A stretch of DNA of 64,000 nt from Bacteriovoracaceae bacterium (GTDB lineage: Bacteria > Bdellovibrionota > Bacteriovoracia > Bacteriovoracales > Bacteriovoracaceae), in assembly GCA_021737405.1 (NCBI GenBank), contig JAIPEG010000001.1:62001-126000 (forward strand), read 5' to 3'. Position 1 is the first letter of the stretch; each line of letters starts with the position of its first letter. Shown piece after piece: positions 9,318-18,154 of the stretch. The notes beneath the pieces were generated by a model that did not search any database, was not told the DNA's origin, and saw only the letters and a program-made list of their open reading frames with translations. The position numbers and the translations under genes are program-made.

Positions 9318-11051
9318 TTAACCAATCATTATCCTGCCATCTGGATATTCAAATGAGCCCTTTGAGGAATCTTGTTGCCCGATAGCAAGGATCAAAGTCA
9401 AAGGTCCTATTCGCCCGGAGAACATCAGCATGGAGACACAGAGTTTTCCAGCAGCAGAGAGAAAAGGTGTAATGCCCAAGGAAAGTCCTACAGTACCTGA
9501 GGCCGAAATCACCTCAAAGAAAATTCCCAAGAAACTTTGATTGGGTTCAAAGCGCATAAGAACCAAAATAAAGAAGCTCGTAATAAGTATGGATATAAAC
9601 ATCAGAGCCGTTGCCCTAACGACAATAGGACCGGGAATTGTTCGGTCAAAAATAGTCACACTCTTATGCCCCTTAAGTGTCGAAGTGATCGACTGCACCA
9701 AGATGGCCAAGGAAGTTGTTTTCACCCCACCAGCAGTTGACCCAGGAGAGCCACCAATAAACATAAAAAGGGTCATGGCATAAAGGGTATAAGTGTGAAG
9801 ATTTGTAAGAGGGACAGAGTTAAACCCAGCCGTCCTTAAAGTAACGGATTGAAAAAGTGAGACCTGAATTTTCTCCCACAAGGTATAACTATCAAAGGCA
9901 TGCAAGAATTCACCAAAGAAGATAAAGACTGTGCCCACCACAGTTAAAATAAAAGAAGTGGTTAAAACAACCTTCGTGTGAACCCCAAGTCTGACAAACT
10001 TCTTACCCGTACTAATAACGTCTTTAAGTTCTTTTAGGGCCACAAATCCAAGTCCCCCCAAAGTAATTAACATCATGATCGTGCCACAAATCAGGGGATT
10101 CGTGGCATAGGACTCAAGCGAGGTCTCAAAGAGAGAAAATCCCGCATTACAAAAAGCGGAGATCGAATGGAAGAATCCATAGTAAAGAGCAGTACCGAAT
10201 TCAAAGCCCTCAAAGGTGAAGGCAATCGTTAAAACAATCGCACCCCAAAGCTCAATGAGAAAAGTATATTTAACGATATCAACGATCATCTCAAAAAGTT
10301 CTTCAAGGCTAGAAACATCGAGAAGATCTTGCATAATCATGCGGTCTTTCATTCCAAGAGAGCGCCCCAGAAGAATCGTCATCGAGGAATAGAGAGTCAT
10401 AATGGAGAGACCACCGATTTGAATCAATACTAAAATCACAATTTGACCAAAGAGCGTAAAGTCCGTCGCCAATGACTTTGTGCCAAGACCCGTCACACAG
10501 GTTGCAGAAGTCGACATAAAGAGAGCGTCCACAAAGCCCATTGATTCACCCGTTACACTTGAAAAAGGCAGCATCAAGAAAAAGGTTCCAAATAAAATCA
10601 CGGCCGAAAAGGAGAGCAAAACTAATTGAGCAGGCTTAAGCCTTAGGGCAGAGAAAATCCCCTCTTTGAGTTTATCAACCTCTAAAGAATCTTTTGAATT
10701 TCCTTCATCGTCATAGAGAGAAAGAACAGAACTTAAAAGGTGAGCCGAGGCCAACCACCAGGCGAAGAGCTCATCTCCCCAAGTAATTAGAAGAGGAATA
10801 AAAACCGTGAGAGAAAAAATGTGGCGCCTAAAAAAAGACTCCATACTTTTTAAACTCAAAAACTGAACAATGATGGTAAATAAAATCACGACAGGAACGG
10901 CATATGTTCCCCAGGAGATCACTTTCGTGACCGCAGATAAATTCCAGCTCACTGGAAGCCTTTCCATTGACCTGAGTGAGTAGAGCAGGATAAACGTCCC
11001 GTTTAGGAACAACTCCAATAAAAATGGCAACTTCTGCCATAAAGGTTTCAT
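9318..11051 (-). CDS. ktrB: Potassium transporter, TrkH/KtrB family
   Basis: A 577-residue ion translocator of the Trk/Ktr/HKT superfamily in the inner membrane. The four selectivity-filter loops are visible: ATCVTGLGT, FCNAGFSLF, LRTAGFNSV, and ASGTVGLSLG. The N-terminal about 130 residues add extra membrane segments and an acidic linker (DDEGNSKDSLEVDKLKEG) before the first filter loop. That makes it longer than typical KtrB of about 450 residues. With the single-RCK ktrA next door this is a KtrAB-type system. A 93-bp gap separates it from ktrA. It heads a five-gene minus-strand operon and is divergent from the RNA methyltransferase. Confidence 0.93.
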   Translation of the reverse strand: MKPLWQKLPFLLELFLNGTFILLYSLRSMERLPVSWNLSAVTKVISWGTYAVPVVILFTIIVQFLSLKSMESFFRRHIFSLTVFIPLLITWGDELFAWWLASAHLLSSVLSLYDDEGNSKDSLEVDKLKEGIFSALRLKPAQLVLLSFSAVILFGTFFLMLPFSSVTGESMGFVDALFMSTSATCVTGLGTKSLATDFTLFGQIVILVLIQIGGLSIMTLYSSMTILLGRSLGMKDRMIMQDLLDVSSLEELFEMIVDIVKYTFLIELWGAIVLTIAFTFEGFEFGTALYYGFFHSISAFCNAGFSLFETSLESYATNPLICGTIMMLITLGGLGFVALKELKDVISTGKKFVRLGVHTKVVLTTSFILTVVGTVFIFFGEFLHAFDSYTLWEKIQVSLFQSVTLRTAGFNSVPLTNLHTYTLYAMTLFMFIGGSPGSTAGGVKTTSLAILVQSITSTLKGHKSVTIFDRTIPGPIVVRATALMFISILITSFFILVLMRFEPNQSFLGIFFEVISASGTVGLSLGITPFLSAAGKLCVSMLMFSGRIGPLTLILAIGQQDSSKGSFEYPDGRIMIG

Positions 11052-11165
11052 TCTCTTATCTTAAACCAAATAAGATCAAGGCCTCACAATACTTATCAGG
11101 GAGAAAAAAATTCACCCTTTTACTTATAAGAAGCTTTTGTCGGAGTCTTTCTGTAGGAAATAGAA

Positions 11166-12305
11166 ATGGATAACCTCATACCTTTTGAAATAATTAGAAT
11201 TGACCCAATGGGTCAGGGCGTCTCTCTTCTCCAAGATAAAGTTACCTTTATCCCAAAAGCTATACCTGGAGATAAGGGCCTGGCCGAAGTCATCGAGACA
11301 AAAGGCAAGAAGGTTCAATTTGCTAAAATTCAAAAAATAACAGAACCCTCTGAGTTACGCATTGAAAGTAGCTGCCCACACTATAGTGAATGTCAGGGGT
11401 GTAGCTTTCTTAATATGAGCTATGAATTAGAGGGCCAGTCTAAATTAGCGGCCTATAGTTTTTTGTTTAAGGACTTAGTCGCAACAAAGGATATCGACTA
11501 CCAAGCGGCTAAAGAGAGATTTAACTACCGAAATAGAATTCAACTCTCATACGACTTACTTGATAGCTCCATTGGTCTTAAGACTCGTCTAGGAATCCTT
11601 GAGATTCCACACTGTAAAATCCCCAAGACGCCCATTCAGGAAGAACTTCAAAAAATTTATGCGGATGAAAATTATTGGCAACAACTTTTACCAAAGAACG
11701 CACCTGAAGAAGGGCATATTGAGCTCTATCTTATCAATGATCAATTAAAGGTAACTGCTAACAAACCATACTCTGAAGGTGGATTCAGCCAAGTTCATCA
11801 AGAGATGGCGGATTTTGCCAAAGCTCAAATATCCTCTTATTTAGAGACAGAATCCCCAACTATCGCGACGGTTGAGCTCTTTGGCGGCAAGGGCTACCTC
11901 TCAGACGAGCACCAGGGGCCTCGCTTAATTTGCGATCAAGGTCTAGATATTCAGGACATCGGTAAGACGAAGTTCTTGGACATGAATCTCTTTGATAAAT
12001 TCGCCCCGGAAAAAGTTAATAAGGCGTTAGGTAAATTAGAGTCTGTGCACGGCCCAGAGAGCTGGCAGATGATTATTGATCCACCAAGAAGTGGCCTAAA
12101 AAATATTAAAAAGTTTTTTACTCAAGAATATATGGCCAAGAAAGTGACCACTATCGCCTATCTTTCATGCAATCCTCAGACGCAAATTAGGGATGTCTCA
12201 AATCTTTTAGAAACTAAGAAGTGGGCCATTAAGAAAGTGAGCTTTTTTGACTTCTTCCCCGCTACGCACCATTTAGAATCTCTCGTTATCCTAGAGCGCC
12301 TTTAA
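11166..12305 (+). CDS. RNA (uracil-5-)-methyltransferase family protein with 4Fe-4S motif
   Basis: A 379-residue member of the TrmA/RumA superfamily, which methylates C5 of uridine in rRNA or tRNA. The N-terminal part resembles a TRAM domain (RIDPMGQGVSLLQDKVTFIP). An iron-sulfur cluster is suggested by C-x5-C-x2-C (SCPHYSECQGC) and a later PHCKIP cysteine. The SAM-binding site reads VELFGGKGYLS where the family usually has DLYCGxG. DPPRSGL and the catalytic cysteine in YLSCNP are intact. It is somewhat shorter than E. coli RlmD (about 430). An AGGA site precedes the ATG. The exact target (23S U747, U1939 or tRNA) cannot be read from sequence. Confidence 0.88.
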   Translation: MDNLIPFEIIRIDPMGQGVSLLQDKVTFIPKAIPGDKGLAEVIETKGKKVQFAKIQKITEPSELRIESSCPHYSECQGCSFLNMSYELEGQSKLAAYSFLFKDLVATKDIDYQAAKERFNYRNRIQLSYDLLDSSIGLKTRLGILEIPHCKIPKTPIQEELQKIYADENYWQQLLPKNAPEEGHIELYLINDQLKVTANKPYSEGGFSQVHQEMADFAKAQISSYLETESPTIATVELFGGKGYLSDEHQGPRLICDQGLDIQDIGKTKFLDMNLFDKFAPEKVNKALGKLESVHGPESWQMIIDPPRSGLKNIKKFFTQEYMAKKVTTIAYLSCNPQTQIRDVSNLLETKKWAIKKVSFFDFFPATHHLESLVILERL

Positions 12306-12347
12306 ATCTCAATATAAGGCCTAATAAAGTTGATAAAAAGCAAGGGT

Positions 12348-12372
12348 TTAAATACAATTTAGAAGTATTTAA
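12348..12372. promoter_or_regulatory. 8-bp inverted repeat upstream of the TPR lipoprotein gene
   Basis: TTAAATAC and GTATTTAA are perfect inverse complements separated by nine bases. They lie 61 bases before the TPR gene start, in the 127-bp gap after the RNA methyltransferase. The sequence is AT-rich, so chance is a real possibility. It could be a regulator site. Confidence 0.25.
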
Positions 12373-12432
12373 CGCAGCTAATATATTGACCAACAACAGG
12401 CTGCATAATTGAGTTAGACCAAGGAATGGGAA

Positions 12433-13353
12433 ATGAGTTTTATTTGGACTCAAGGCAAAATTGTAAAAGAACTAATTGTAGTTTTTGCCGTTGCTACAGT
12501 TTTTTTCGGATGTGCCACAACTGATCCAAACGAGCTGGTCCAGATGGACCCTGTTCAGAAAAAAGCAGAACTCTACTATGACTACGGAACAAATGCTCTC
12601 GTTGAAAAAAACTACACCAAAGCTCTTGTTAATTTAAAAAAGGCAATTGCCATTGTTGATGAAGATAGCCGCTTTCATAACAACTTAGGCATGGCCTATT
12701 ATTTTAAAAAAGATTTAAAAAAAGCCATTGAACATCTTCAGCGCTCCATTGAAATTGATCAAAAAAATAGTGATGCCAAAAATAATTTAGCTTCCATTTA
12801 TTTTTATCAAGGAAAGTACCAAGAAGCGGAGACTCTCTATCTTGAAGTCACAAAAGATTTAGAATACCCAAAGCAATTTCGCGTTTATTACAATCTAGGT
12901 CTTCTTGACTTAAAAAATAATAGAAAGAACAAAGCTATCAGTTTATTTAAAAAAGCGATCGCTGAAAATAAAAGCTACTGCCCAGCTCACTACCAAATGG
13001 GCCTTGTCTCATTCTCAAGTCATAACTATCACCAGGCCGCTACTTCTTTTGAAAACGCGTCCTTTGGCACTTGTGCTGCAGACCCCCTTCCCTATTACCA
13101 CCATGCCCTCTCTCTCGTGAACCTTGGAGAATTTGGAAAGGCACTGATTAAGTTTGAAGAAATTCTAGAAAAATTTCCTCAAAGCAAGCAAGCGATATTG
13201 GCCACTCGGCAAATTAAGTCGATAAAGATCAATAAGCTTAGAGGTAACCAAGAACAGGCCCTACAATATCAGCTTAATCAAATTGAAAAGAAGATGAATA
13301 AGAATCGCCAGAAGGAGAAAAACGATCAGCCATCTGAATCGTTGAATTTTTAA
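12433..13353 (+). CDS. TPR-repeat lipoprotein, PilW/Tgl-like
   Basis: A 306-residue protein with an N-terminal hydrophobic segment ending FFGC (C27), a plausible but imperfect lipobox. About five tetratricopeptide repeats follow, for example YYDYGTNALVEKNYTKALVN, NNLGMAYYFKKDLKKAIEHL, NNLASIYFYQGKYQEAETLY, and YNLGLLDLKNNRKNKAISLF. The arrangement resembles PilW/PilF/Tgl pilotins that help assemble the type IV pilus secretin at the outer membrane. No pilus gene is in this window, so the pilus link is family-based only. A strong AAGGAATGGG site precedes the ATG. The next gene starts two bases after the stop, so they form one operon. Confidence 0.8.
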   Translation: MSFIWTQGKIVKELIVVFAVATVFFGCATTDPNELVQMDPVQKKAELYYDYGTNALVEKNYTKALVNLKKAIAIVDEDSRFHNNLGMAYYFKKDLKKAIEHLQRSIEIDQKNSDAKNNLASIYFYQGKYQEAETLYLEVTKDLEYPKQFRVYYNLGLLDLKNNRKNKAISLFKKAIAENKSYCPAHYQMGLVSFSSHNYHQAATSFENASFGTCAADPLPYYHHALSLVNLGEFGKALIKFEEILEKFPQSKQAILATRQIKSIKINKLRGNQEQALQYQLNQIEKKMNKNRQKEKNDQPSESLNF

Positions 13354-13355
13354 TT

Positions 13356-14798
13356 ATGGCAAAGAAAAAAAGAAATAGCCGAAAGAAACATAACGACGTC
13401 GATCATGACAACAACTCTCATGATTTCTTGGCAGATCTTCCTGAAAAAGATGCCGAAGAATGGAGCGGTGAAAAAGAATCTTTTTCACACGAGGGTGGAG
13501 AAAACAATATGCAAAATTCAGACATAGTCGATCCCTATTCAGAACGACTTGAAGAGAAATCAACTAGCACTGAGACTCCGATGTCCCATGAAGATAGCAC
13601 TCCTCAAGAAGACTACATCCCCTCTAAAGAGCAAGGAGAGCAAAGGGCCAGCAGTTTTAGCCTAGGCGCATTTCTCCATTCTGAACGGGAAAGACTTGGG
13701 ATCTCTCTAAAGAACGTAAGCCAATCAACAAAGATTAACTTAACGAATTTGGAATATCTTGAAGCTGATGATCTTAACTCTCTACCAGATCGCGCCTATG
13801 TTATTGGCTACGTTAAAAGCTATGCCAAGCTTTTAGGAATTAATGTTAACTTATGCCTCAATCTTTTAGATAAGACTTATGCTAATGCTGGAAGTAATCA
13901 TCGCGAGCCAGAAATCGTTATCCCTCAAGCTCAAAACTCACCGCAAATGGCCAACAGTTTTCCTGTTGCGAAAATAGCCTCCATTGCTGCCATGATTATC
14001 ATCATTGTTGGAGTTGTCGGATTCTTTCTGACAAGAAACTCTAACAAGAGTGTTCAGGTTGAAGAGGAAGTAAAAGAGCAAGAGATTATCGAAAACAAAG
14101 AAATTACTCCTCAAACTCTTAATGCTGAGACCCCTCTTCAAGAAGATCTTCCCATTCAAGATGACAGCGAAGAAATAGACACTGAACTTTCACAAGTGAG
14201 CGAAGAAGTTACACCTGTCGCTGTTGCTACCAAAGCGCCAGTTGTAGAAAAGAAAGTTGAAGTTAAGAAAGAAGAAGTAGTAGAAGAAGTAAAAGAAGAA
14301 GTCGTTGCTGAAAAGAAAGAAGTTGTAGAAGTAAAAAAAGAAACAGCGGTAGAAGAGAAAGAAAACCGAAAGTTTTATCCGCTAACTTCTGATCTCTACA
14401 CCTTTGATACGAGTATGTCGTCAGAGAAGATTGATGAGTTTCTTCCAAGTGACTTTAAAGTGAGTCCCGTTGATGGTATTCAGGCCGTCTTTATCACAGC
14501 AGTAAAGTCTGATTCATGGCTCACCTATAAAAGTGATGATGACCCTATTAAGAAATTTGTTCTTAAAAAAGGCCGCTCACTTCTTTTTAGAGCAAAAGAA
14601 GCACGCGTATTTCTTGGTAACTTAGGCGCCGTAAAAATATTCTTAAATAATCGCCCACTTATTGTGACTTCAAGAACGGGTGTTAAGAGTTTGGTCTTTC
14701 CCCAAGAGAATGCAAATAAATATGTCATGCCTCTTTTTATCTATAAAGAAGATGGCTCAGTACAAACGTCAAAAGAGTGGATTGAAGAGAATCAGTAA
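13356..14798 (+). CDS. RodZ-like protein: cytosolic HTH, one membrane segment, periplasmic DUF4115-like domain
   Basis: A 480-residue type II membrane protein. Residues 1-100 are a charged disordered leader. An Xre/HTH_25 domain covers about 103-172 (LGAFLHSERERLGISLKNVS). A single membrane segment lies at about 206-226. A Lys/Glu/Val-rich linker follows to about 345, and a DUF4115-like beta domain ends the protein (WLTYKSDD, FRAKEARVFLGNLGAVKIF). RodZ proteins link MreB to the wall-elongation machinery. It is longer than E. coli RodZ (337) because of the leader and linker. It is translated with the TPR lipoprotein, whose stop is two bases upstream. The linker is low-complexity and has spurious antisense ORFs. 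Confidence 0.85.
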   Translation: MAKKKRNSRKKHNDVDHDNNSHDFLADLPEKDAEEWSGEKESFSHEGGENNMQNSDIVDPYSERLEEKSTSTETPMSHEDSTPQEDYIPSKEQGEQRASSFSLGAFLHSERERLGISLKNVSQSTKINLTNLEYLEADDLNSLPDRAYVIGYVKSYAKLLGINVNLCLNLLDKTYANAGSNHREPEIVIPQAQNSPQMANSFPVAKIASIAAMIIIIVGVVGFFLTRNSNKSVQVEEEVKEQEIIENKEITPQTLNAETPLQEDLPIQDDSEEIDTELSQVSEEVTPVAVATKAPVVEKKVEVKKEEVVEEVKEEVVAEKKEVVEVKKETAVEEKENRKFYPLTSDLYTFDTSMSSEKIDEFLPSDFKVSPVDGIQAVFITAVKSDSWLTYKSDDDPIKKFVLKKGRSLLFRAKEARVFLGNLGAVKIFLNNRPLIVTSRTGVKSLVFPQENANKYVMPLFIYKEDGSVQTSKEWIEENQ

Positions 14799-14811
14799 AA
14801 ATCAATTTGTC

Positions 14812-15993
14812 TTAAGACTGCCAATCCAGATTTCTATAGAGCTTTACGCCTAAGAAAATAGAAAGAAGGGTTGGCAGATAAATCACTACAAAAGCCGGAA
14901 CGGCTCCCTTTCGCGCAAAACTTATGCCTCCAAAGAAGAGCACATAATATCCTAAAAGATAAAAGAGTCCCAAAGAGCCAGAACTCTTTGTCTTTCCTCT
15001 GCCCTTTTTAATTCCTAAACTAAAGCCCAAGAAAATGAAGAGTAGCACTTGAAGAGGTGTATTAAAGCGACTCCAATATTCAAGCTCCGTTTTGGGCAGG
15101 TTAGTAAGAATATCATTTTTTTCAAAAGCTTCTTCGTTCGTCAGATTACTTTTTAGGCCAAGCTCTTCTAAGCGAACCCTACGTTCATCAATGACCTTCA
15201 CGAGCTCCGCATTTGAGCGCATGCTGTCTTTTGTGACAAATCCAGGCAAGATTCCACCACTAACAACAGGAAAGTCATAATCGGCAAAGAGAATCTTCTC
15301 AACCGTTTTTTCTCCATCAATCTTGACGATATTTCCTTCTTCTAAATGGAGCCTAAGAGTAGGAGTTCGAAGCTTTCCAACAGGCTGCTTAATAAGCACT
15401 CCCCTCTTGGCAAAAATCACTTGCTCGACATTTTTCTTATTTTGAAGAATAAAGACATCTTGAAGCCGACTTCCACCATCAGTGACATTTTCTGCAAAAA
15501 GGGTGACATCGGGAATTTCTGTAAAAAATTGACCGGCCTTAATATCCGTCATACTTCCCTGTGAAGTGAGCCTAATAATGGTATTTTTAAATTGAGTTTT
15601 TGAATGAGGGATAAGATTTCGATTTAGTACGAAAATCATACCCGATATAAAAATCCCCAAAACGATAAAAGGTTTTATCAAGGTGGCTTTTTGAAGCCCA
15701 AAAGAGCGCATGGCCACGATCTCAGAGTCCTCAGACAACTTATTTAGGGTGTAAATCGTGGCAAAGAGAGCAGAGAGAGGGACTGCCATAGGTAAGAATG
15801 AAATCGCAATATGACCCATAAGCTCAAAAATAGCACTTGGGTGCACACCTTTACTGGTAACAATTTGAATGAGTCTAAAGAGTTGGAAGGTCAAAAGGAA
15901 GATCACGAAGAACGATGTCGCCAACACAAATGGCCCTATAAAGTGAGCGGCCAGATACCTTTGGACAATAGCAGTGGGCAAAAGCCGTCTCAA
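14812..15993 (-). CDS. LptF/LptG family permease of lipopolysaccharide export
   Basis: A 393-residue YjgP/YjgQ-family permease. It has about three N-terminal membrane segments, a periplasmic beta-jellyroll region (about 150-290), and three C-terminal segments. SEDSEIVAMRSFGLQKATLI is the typical cytosolic coupling helix. With LptB and its partner permease it would extract LPS from the inner membrane. The assigned TTG start at 15993 lacks a good ribosome site: AAGGAG lies at 16012-16017, 18 bases away. That AAGGAG is six bases from an in-frame ATT at 16005, so initiation may occur four codons earlier. LptF versus LptG cannot be settled from this alone, and no partner gene lies nearby. Confidence 0.85.
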   Translation of the reverse strand: MRRLLPTAIVQRYLAAHFIGPFVLATSFFVIFLLTFQLFRLIQIVTSKGVHPSAIFELMGHIAISFLPMAVPLSALFATIYTLNKLSEDSEIVAMRSFGLQKATLIKPFIVLGIFISGMIFVLNRNLIPHSKTQFKNTIIRLTSQGSMTDIKAGQFFTEIPDVTLFAENVTDGGSRLQDVFILQNKKNVEQVIFAKRGVLIKQPVGKLRTPTLRLHLEEGNIVKIDGEKTVEKILFADYDFPVVSGGILPGFVTKDSMRSNAELVKVIDERRVRLEELGLKSNLTNEEAFEKNDILTNLPKTELEYWSRFNTPLQVLLFIFLGFSLGIKKGRGKTKSSGSLGLFYLLGYYVLFFGGISFARKGAVPAFVVIYLPTLLSIFLGVKLYRNLDWQS

Positions 15994-16145
15994 ACTAACT
16001 AGAATAAGAGTCTCCTTTTGTAACGCTTTTTACGCAGCGCTCACTTAGACAACGACTGCAAACGTATGATAGCGTCACGTGCCTTACAAATACTATATTA
16101 CAGAACCTTAGCTCATTTAGGAACACTGATAAAAAGGAGTCCATC

Positions 16146-17660
16146 ATGGAAATTAAATTAAATCTAGGTGCTGTTGCGCCAAGCCTCGCTGATGTTGTTG
16201 TCATGGGCACATTCTGTTCAACAGAGAAGAAGAAATCAAAAGAAGTTAAAGTACCTGCCTTATCTGGTTGGCCAAAAGACTGTAAAGATACCTTCTTGTC
16301 TCTTGGGGCCGCAAAGAATTTTACGGGAGATAAAGACTCACAAATGTCATTTGATTGGCAAGGCCAAAGAGTTTTGGTTCTTGGTCTTGGTAACAAGGCA
16401 GATTACGATTTTGAAGCACTAAGAAGAACAGCTGCGACTCTTATGATGAGTCTCAAGTTAACAACTGAGAAAATTGCTATCACGATGGATCACTTTGTAG
16501 CAAAGGGAAACCTAGAAAATAGTTGTGCTATTTTTGCGGAAGGTCTTCTTATGGCCTCTTACGAATTTGATAAATACTTGTCACAAAAGAAAACACTAAA
16601 AACAAAGACCATCTATTTTGATTCAAAGGCAAAGAAAACTGGAGCTAAGAAAGTTCAAAAGGCCATTGATGATGCTCTCATAGTAGCAGAGAGCATTAAT
16701 GTGGCGAGAGATTTCGTAAATGAGCCACCCAATGTTTTAAACTCAGAAACTTATGCAAAGGAAGTTTTAAAAGACGTTAAAAATATTAAAGGTGTTAAAA
16801 CAAAAGTTTTAGGAAAAGCAGAACTTAAGAAACACAAAATGGGCATGTTTCTTTCGGTAAACGCGGGCTCTGCCTTTGAACCCCAACTGGTTCACTTAAC
16901 GTACACTCCTTCAAAGGCCACAAAGAACACTAAGCATATTGCTTTCGTAGGAAAAGGTTTAACTTTTGATACTGGTGGCTATTCTCTAAAGCCAGGTGCC
17001 TCCATGGTTAACATGAAGTTTGATATGGCAGGCTCTGCCACCGTTTACGGCGCCTTCAGAGCAATTGCCATGCTTGGACTTCCGGTCAAAGTTTCTTGCT
17101 TTCTTGGGATGACGGATAATGCCATCAACTCTCTAGCAACCATGCCAGACTCCATCGTTACAGCAATGAACGGAAAGACCGTTGAAATTCTAAACACTGA
17201 TGCTGAAGGACGTTTAGTATTAGGAGATGTTCTAACTTATGCAAGTGAGCAAAAGCCAGATGCCATCATTGATGCTGCCACTCTGACAGGAGCTTGTCTT
17301 GTGGCCCTTGGTACAGAAGTTTGTGGACTTATGGGTAATGATAAAAAACTAATCGACTCTCTTAAAAAAGCGGCAGCACATACTGATGAGTACATCTGGG
17401 AACTCCCTATCATGAAGGAGTGGAGAGATGATATGAAATCAAATATTGCTGATCTTAAAAATATTGGCTCAAACCGCTGGGCCGGCACTCCTAAGGCAGC
17501 TGCCTTCTTAGAAAATTTTGTCGGTGAGGATATTGCCTGGGCACACCTTGATATCGCAGGTTGCGGTGAGGGCCAAGCCCATCTTCCTTATTGCCCGAAT
17601 AAAGGAGCTTCAGGGATTATGGTGAGAACTCTTGTTGAGCTCGTAAAGGCCACAAAATAA
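16146..17660 (+). CDS. pepA: Leucyl aminopeptidase, M17 family
   Basis: A 504-residue cytosolic metallo-aminopeptidase that releases N-terminal residues from peptides. The C-terminal catalytic domain shows GKGLTFDTGGYSLKP, the metal-binding Lys and Asp region around MKFDMAGSATV, and the signature NTDAEGRLVLGD near residue 350. DAATLTGACLVALG follows. Length is standard for the family. It has an ideal AAGGAG seven bases before the ATG. A strong intrinsic terminator follows 27 bases after its stop. E. coli PepA also binds DNA; nothing here shows that. Confidence 0.95.
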   Translation: MEIKLNLGAVAPSLADVVVMGTFCSTEKKKSKEVKVPALSGWPKDCKDTFLSLGAAKNFTGDKDSQMSFDWQGQRVLVLGLGNKADYDFEALRRTAATLMMSLKLTTEKIAITMDHFVAKGNLENSCAIFAEGLLMASYEFDKYLSQKKTLKTKTIYFDSKAKKTGAKKVQKAIDDALIVAESINVARDFVNEPPNVLNSETYAKEVLKDVKNIKGVKTKVLGKAELKKHKMGMFLSVNAGSAFEPQLVHLTYTPSKATKNTKHIAFVGKGLTFDTGGYSLKPGASMVNMKFDMAGSATVYGAFRAIAMLGLPVKVSCFLGMTDNAINSLATMPDSIVTAMNGKTVEILNTDAEGRLVLGDVLTYASEQKPDAIIDAATLTGACLVALGTEVCGLMGNDKKLIDSLKKAAAHTDEYIWELPIMKEWRDDMKSNIADLKNIGSNRWAGTPKAAAFLENFVGEDIAWAHLDIAGCGEGQAHLPYCPNKGASGIMVRTLVELVKATK

Positions 17661-17687
17661 ACTCTCAAACAGACATAAGAGAAAAAC

Positions 17688-17713
17688 AAGGGGAGACCAA
17701 GTCTCCCCTTTTT
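17688..17713 (+). terminator. Intrinsic terminator of pepA
   Basis: A perfect 10-bp stem, AAGGGGAGAC with GTCTCCCCTT, closes on a three-base loop and runs into TTTTT. Its 3' arm and T-run coincide with the expected first codons of the trmL-type gene. Confidence 0.85.
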
Positions 17714-18154
17714 CATTTAGTTTTAGTAGAACCTGAAATCCCAGGAAACACTGGCTCCCTTGGAAGAACTTGCCTCGCCCTCGGAGCGCGCCTCCATCTT
17801 ATTCACCCACTTGGATTTGATTTGTCAGAAAAGACCGTGCGAAGAGCAGGGCTTGATTACTGGGAGTATGTGGATCTTTTAGAGCACTCAAGCTTTGAAG
17901 CCTTCTTAGAAAAAGAGAGACCAAAAGATCTCTTCTTCTTTTCGGCCCATGCTAAAAAATCTCTCTTTGAAGCTTCTTTTAAAAGAGGGGCCTATCTAAT
18001 CTTTGGCAAAGAAAGTCAGGGACTACCAAAAGAGATTATTGATATCGAGCAATCTTTCAAACTTCCCATTGAAAGCCCACACATAAGAAGCCTCAATCTC
18101 GCCAATGCAGCAACCGCAGTTGGCTATGAATGTTTTAGGCAAATTAATCAATAA
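17708..18154 (+). CDS. trmL: TrmL-type tRNA 2'-O-methyltransferase with no normal start codon
   Basis: A SPOUT-family methyltransferase for the wobble-base ribose of some tRNAs. The C-terminal part has RRAGLDYWEY, FGKESQGLPKEI (SAM knot), and RSLNLANAATAVGYE. The N-terminal motif HLVLVEPEIPGNTG is also in frame, from 17714. The homologous start (MFH in relatives) falls on CTT TTT CAT at 17708-17716. In this frame there is no ATG, GTG or TTG between the pepA stop and TTG at 17822, and that TTG would delete the first third of the fold. Open frame and motifs argue against decay. Either a non-standard start or a start lost by mutation or sequencing error is possible. It overlaps the pepA terminator and the convergent lipoprotein gene (11 bp). 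Confidence 0.75.
   Translation, partial: LFHLVLVEPEIPGNTGSLGRTCLALGARLHLIHPLGFDLSEKTVRRAGLDYWEYVDLLEHSSFEAFLEKERPKDLFFFSAHAKKSLFEASFKRGAYLIFGKESQGLPKEIIDIEQSFKLPIESPHIRSLNLANAATAVGYECFRQINQ

Noticed and set aside
14260-14450. Leu-rich antisense frame and apparent repeats at the RodZ-like linker
   Set aside because: These reflect the Lys/Glu/Val codon repetition in the linker of the sense gene, not a separate gene or tandem repeat element.
17822-18154. Taking TTG at 17822 as the true trmL start
   Set aside because: This would drop the EPEIPGNTG motif, which is in the same open frame just upstream, and truncate the methyltransferase fold.
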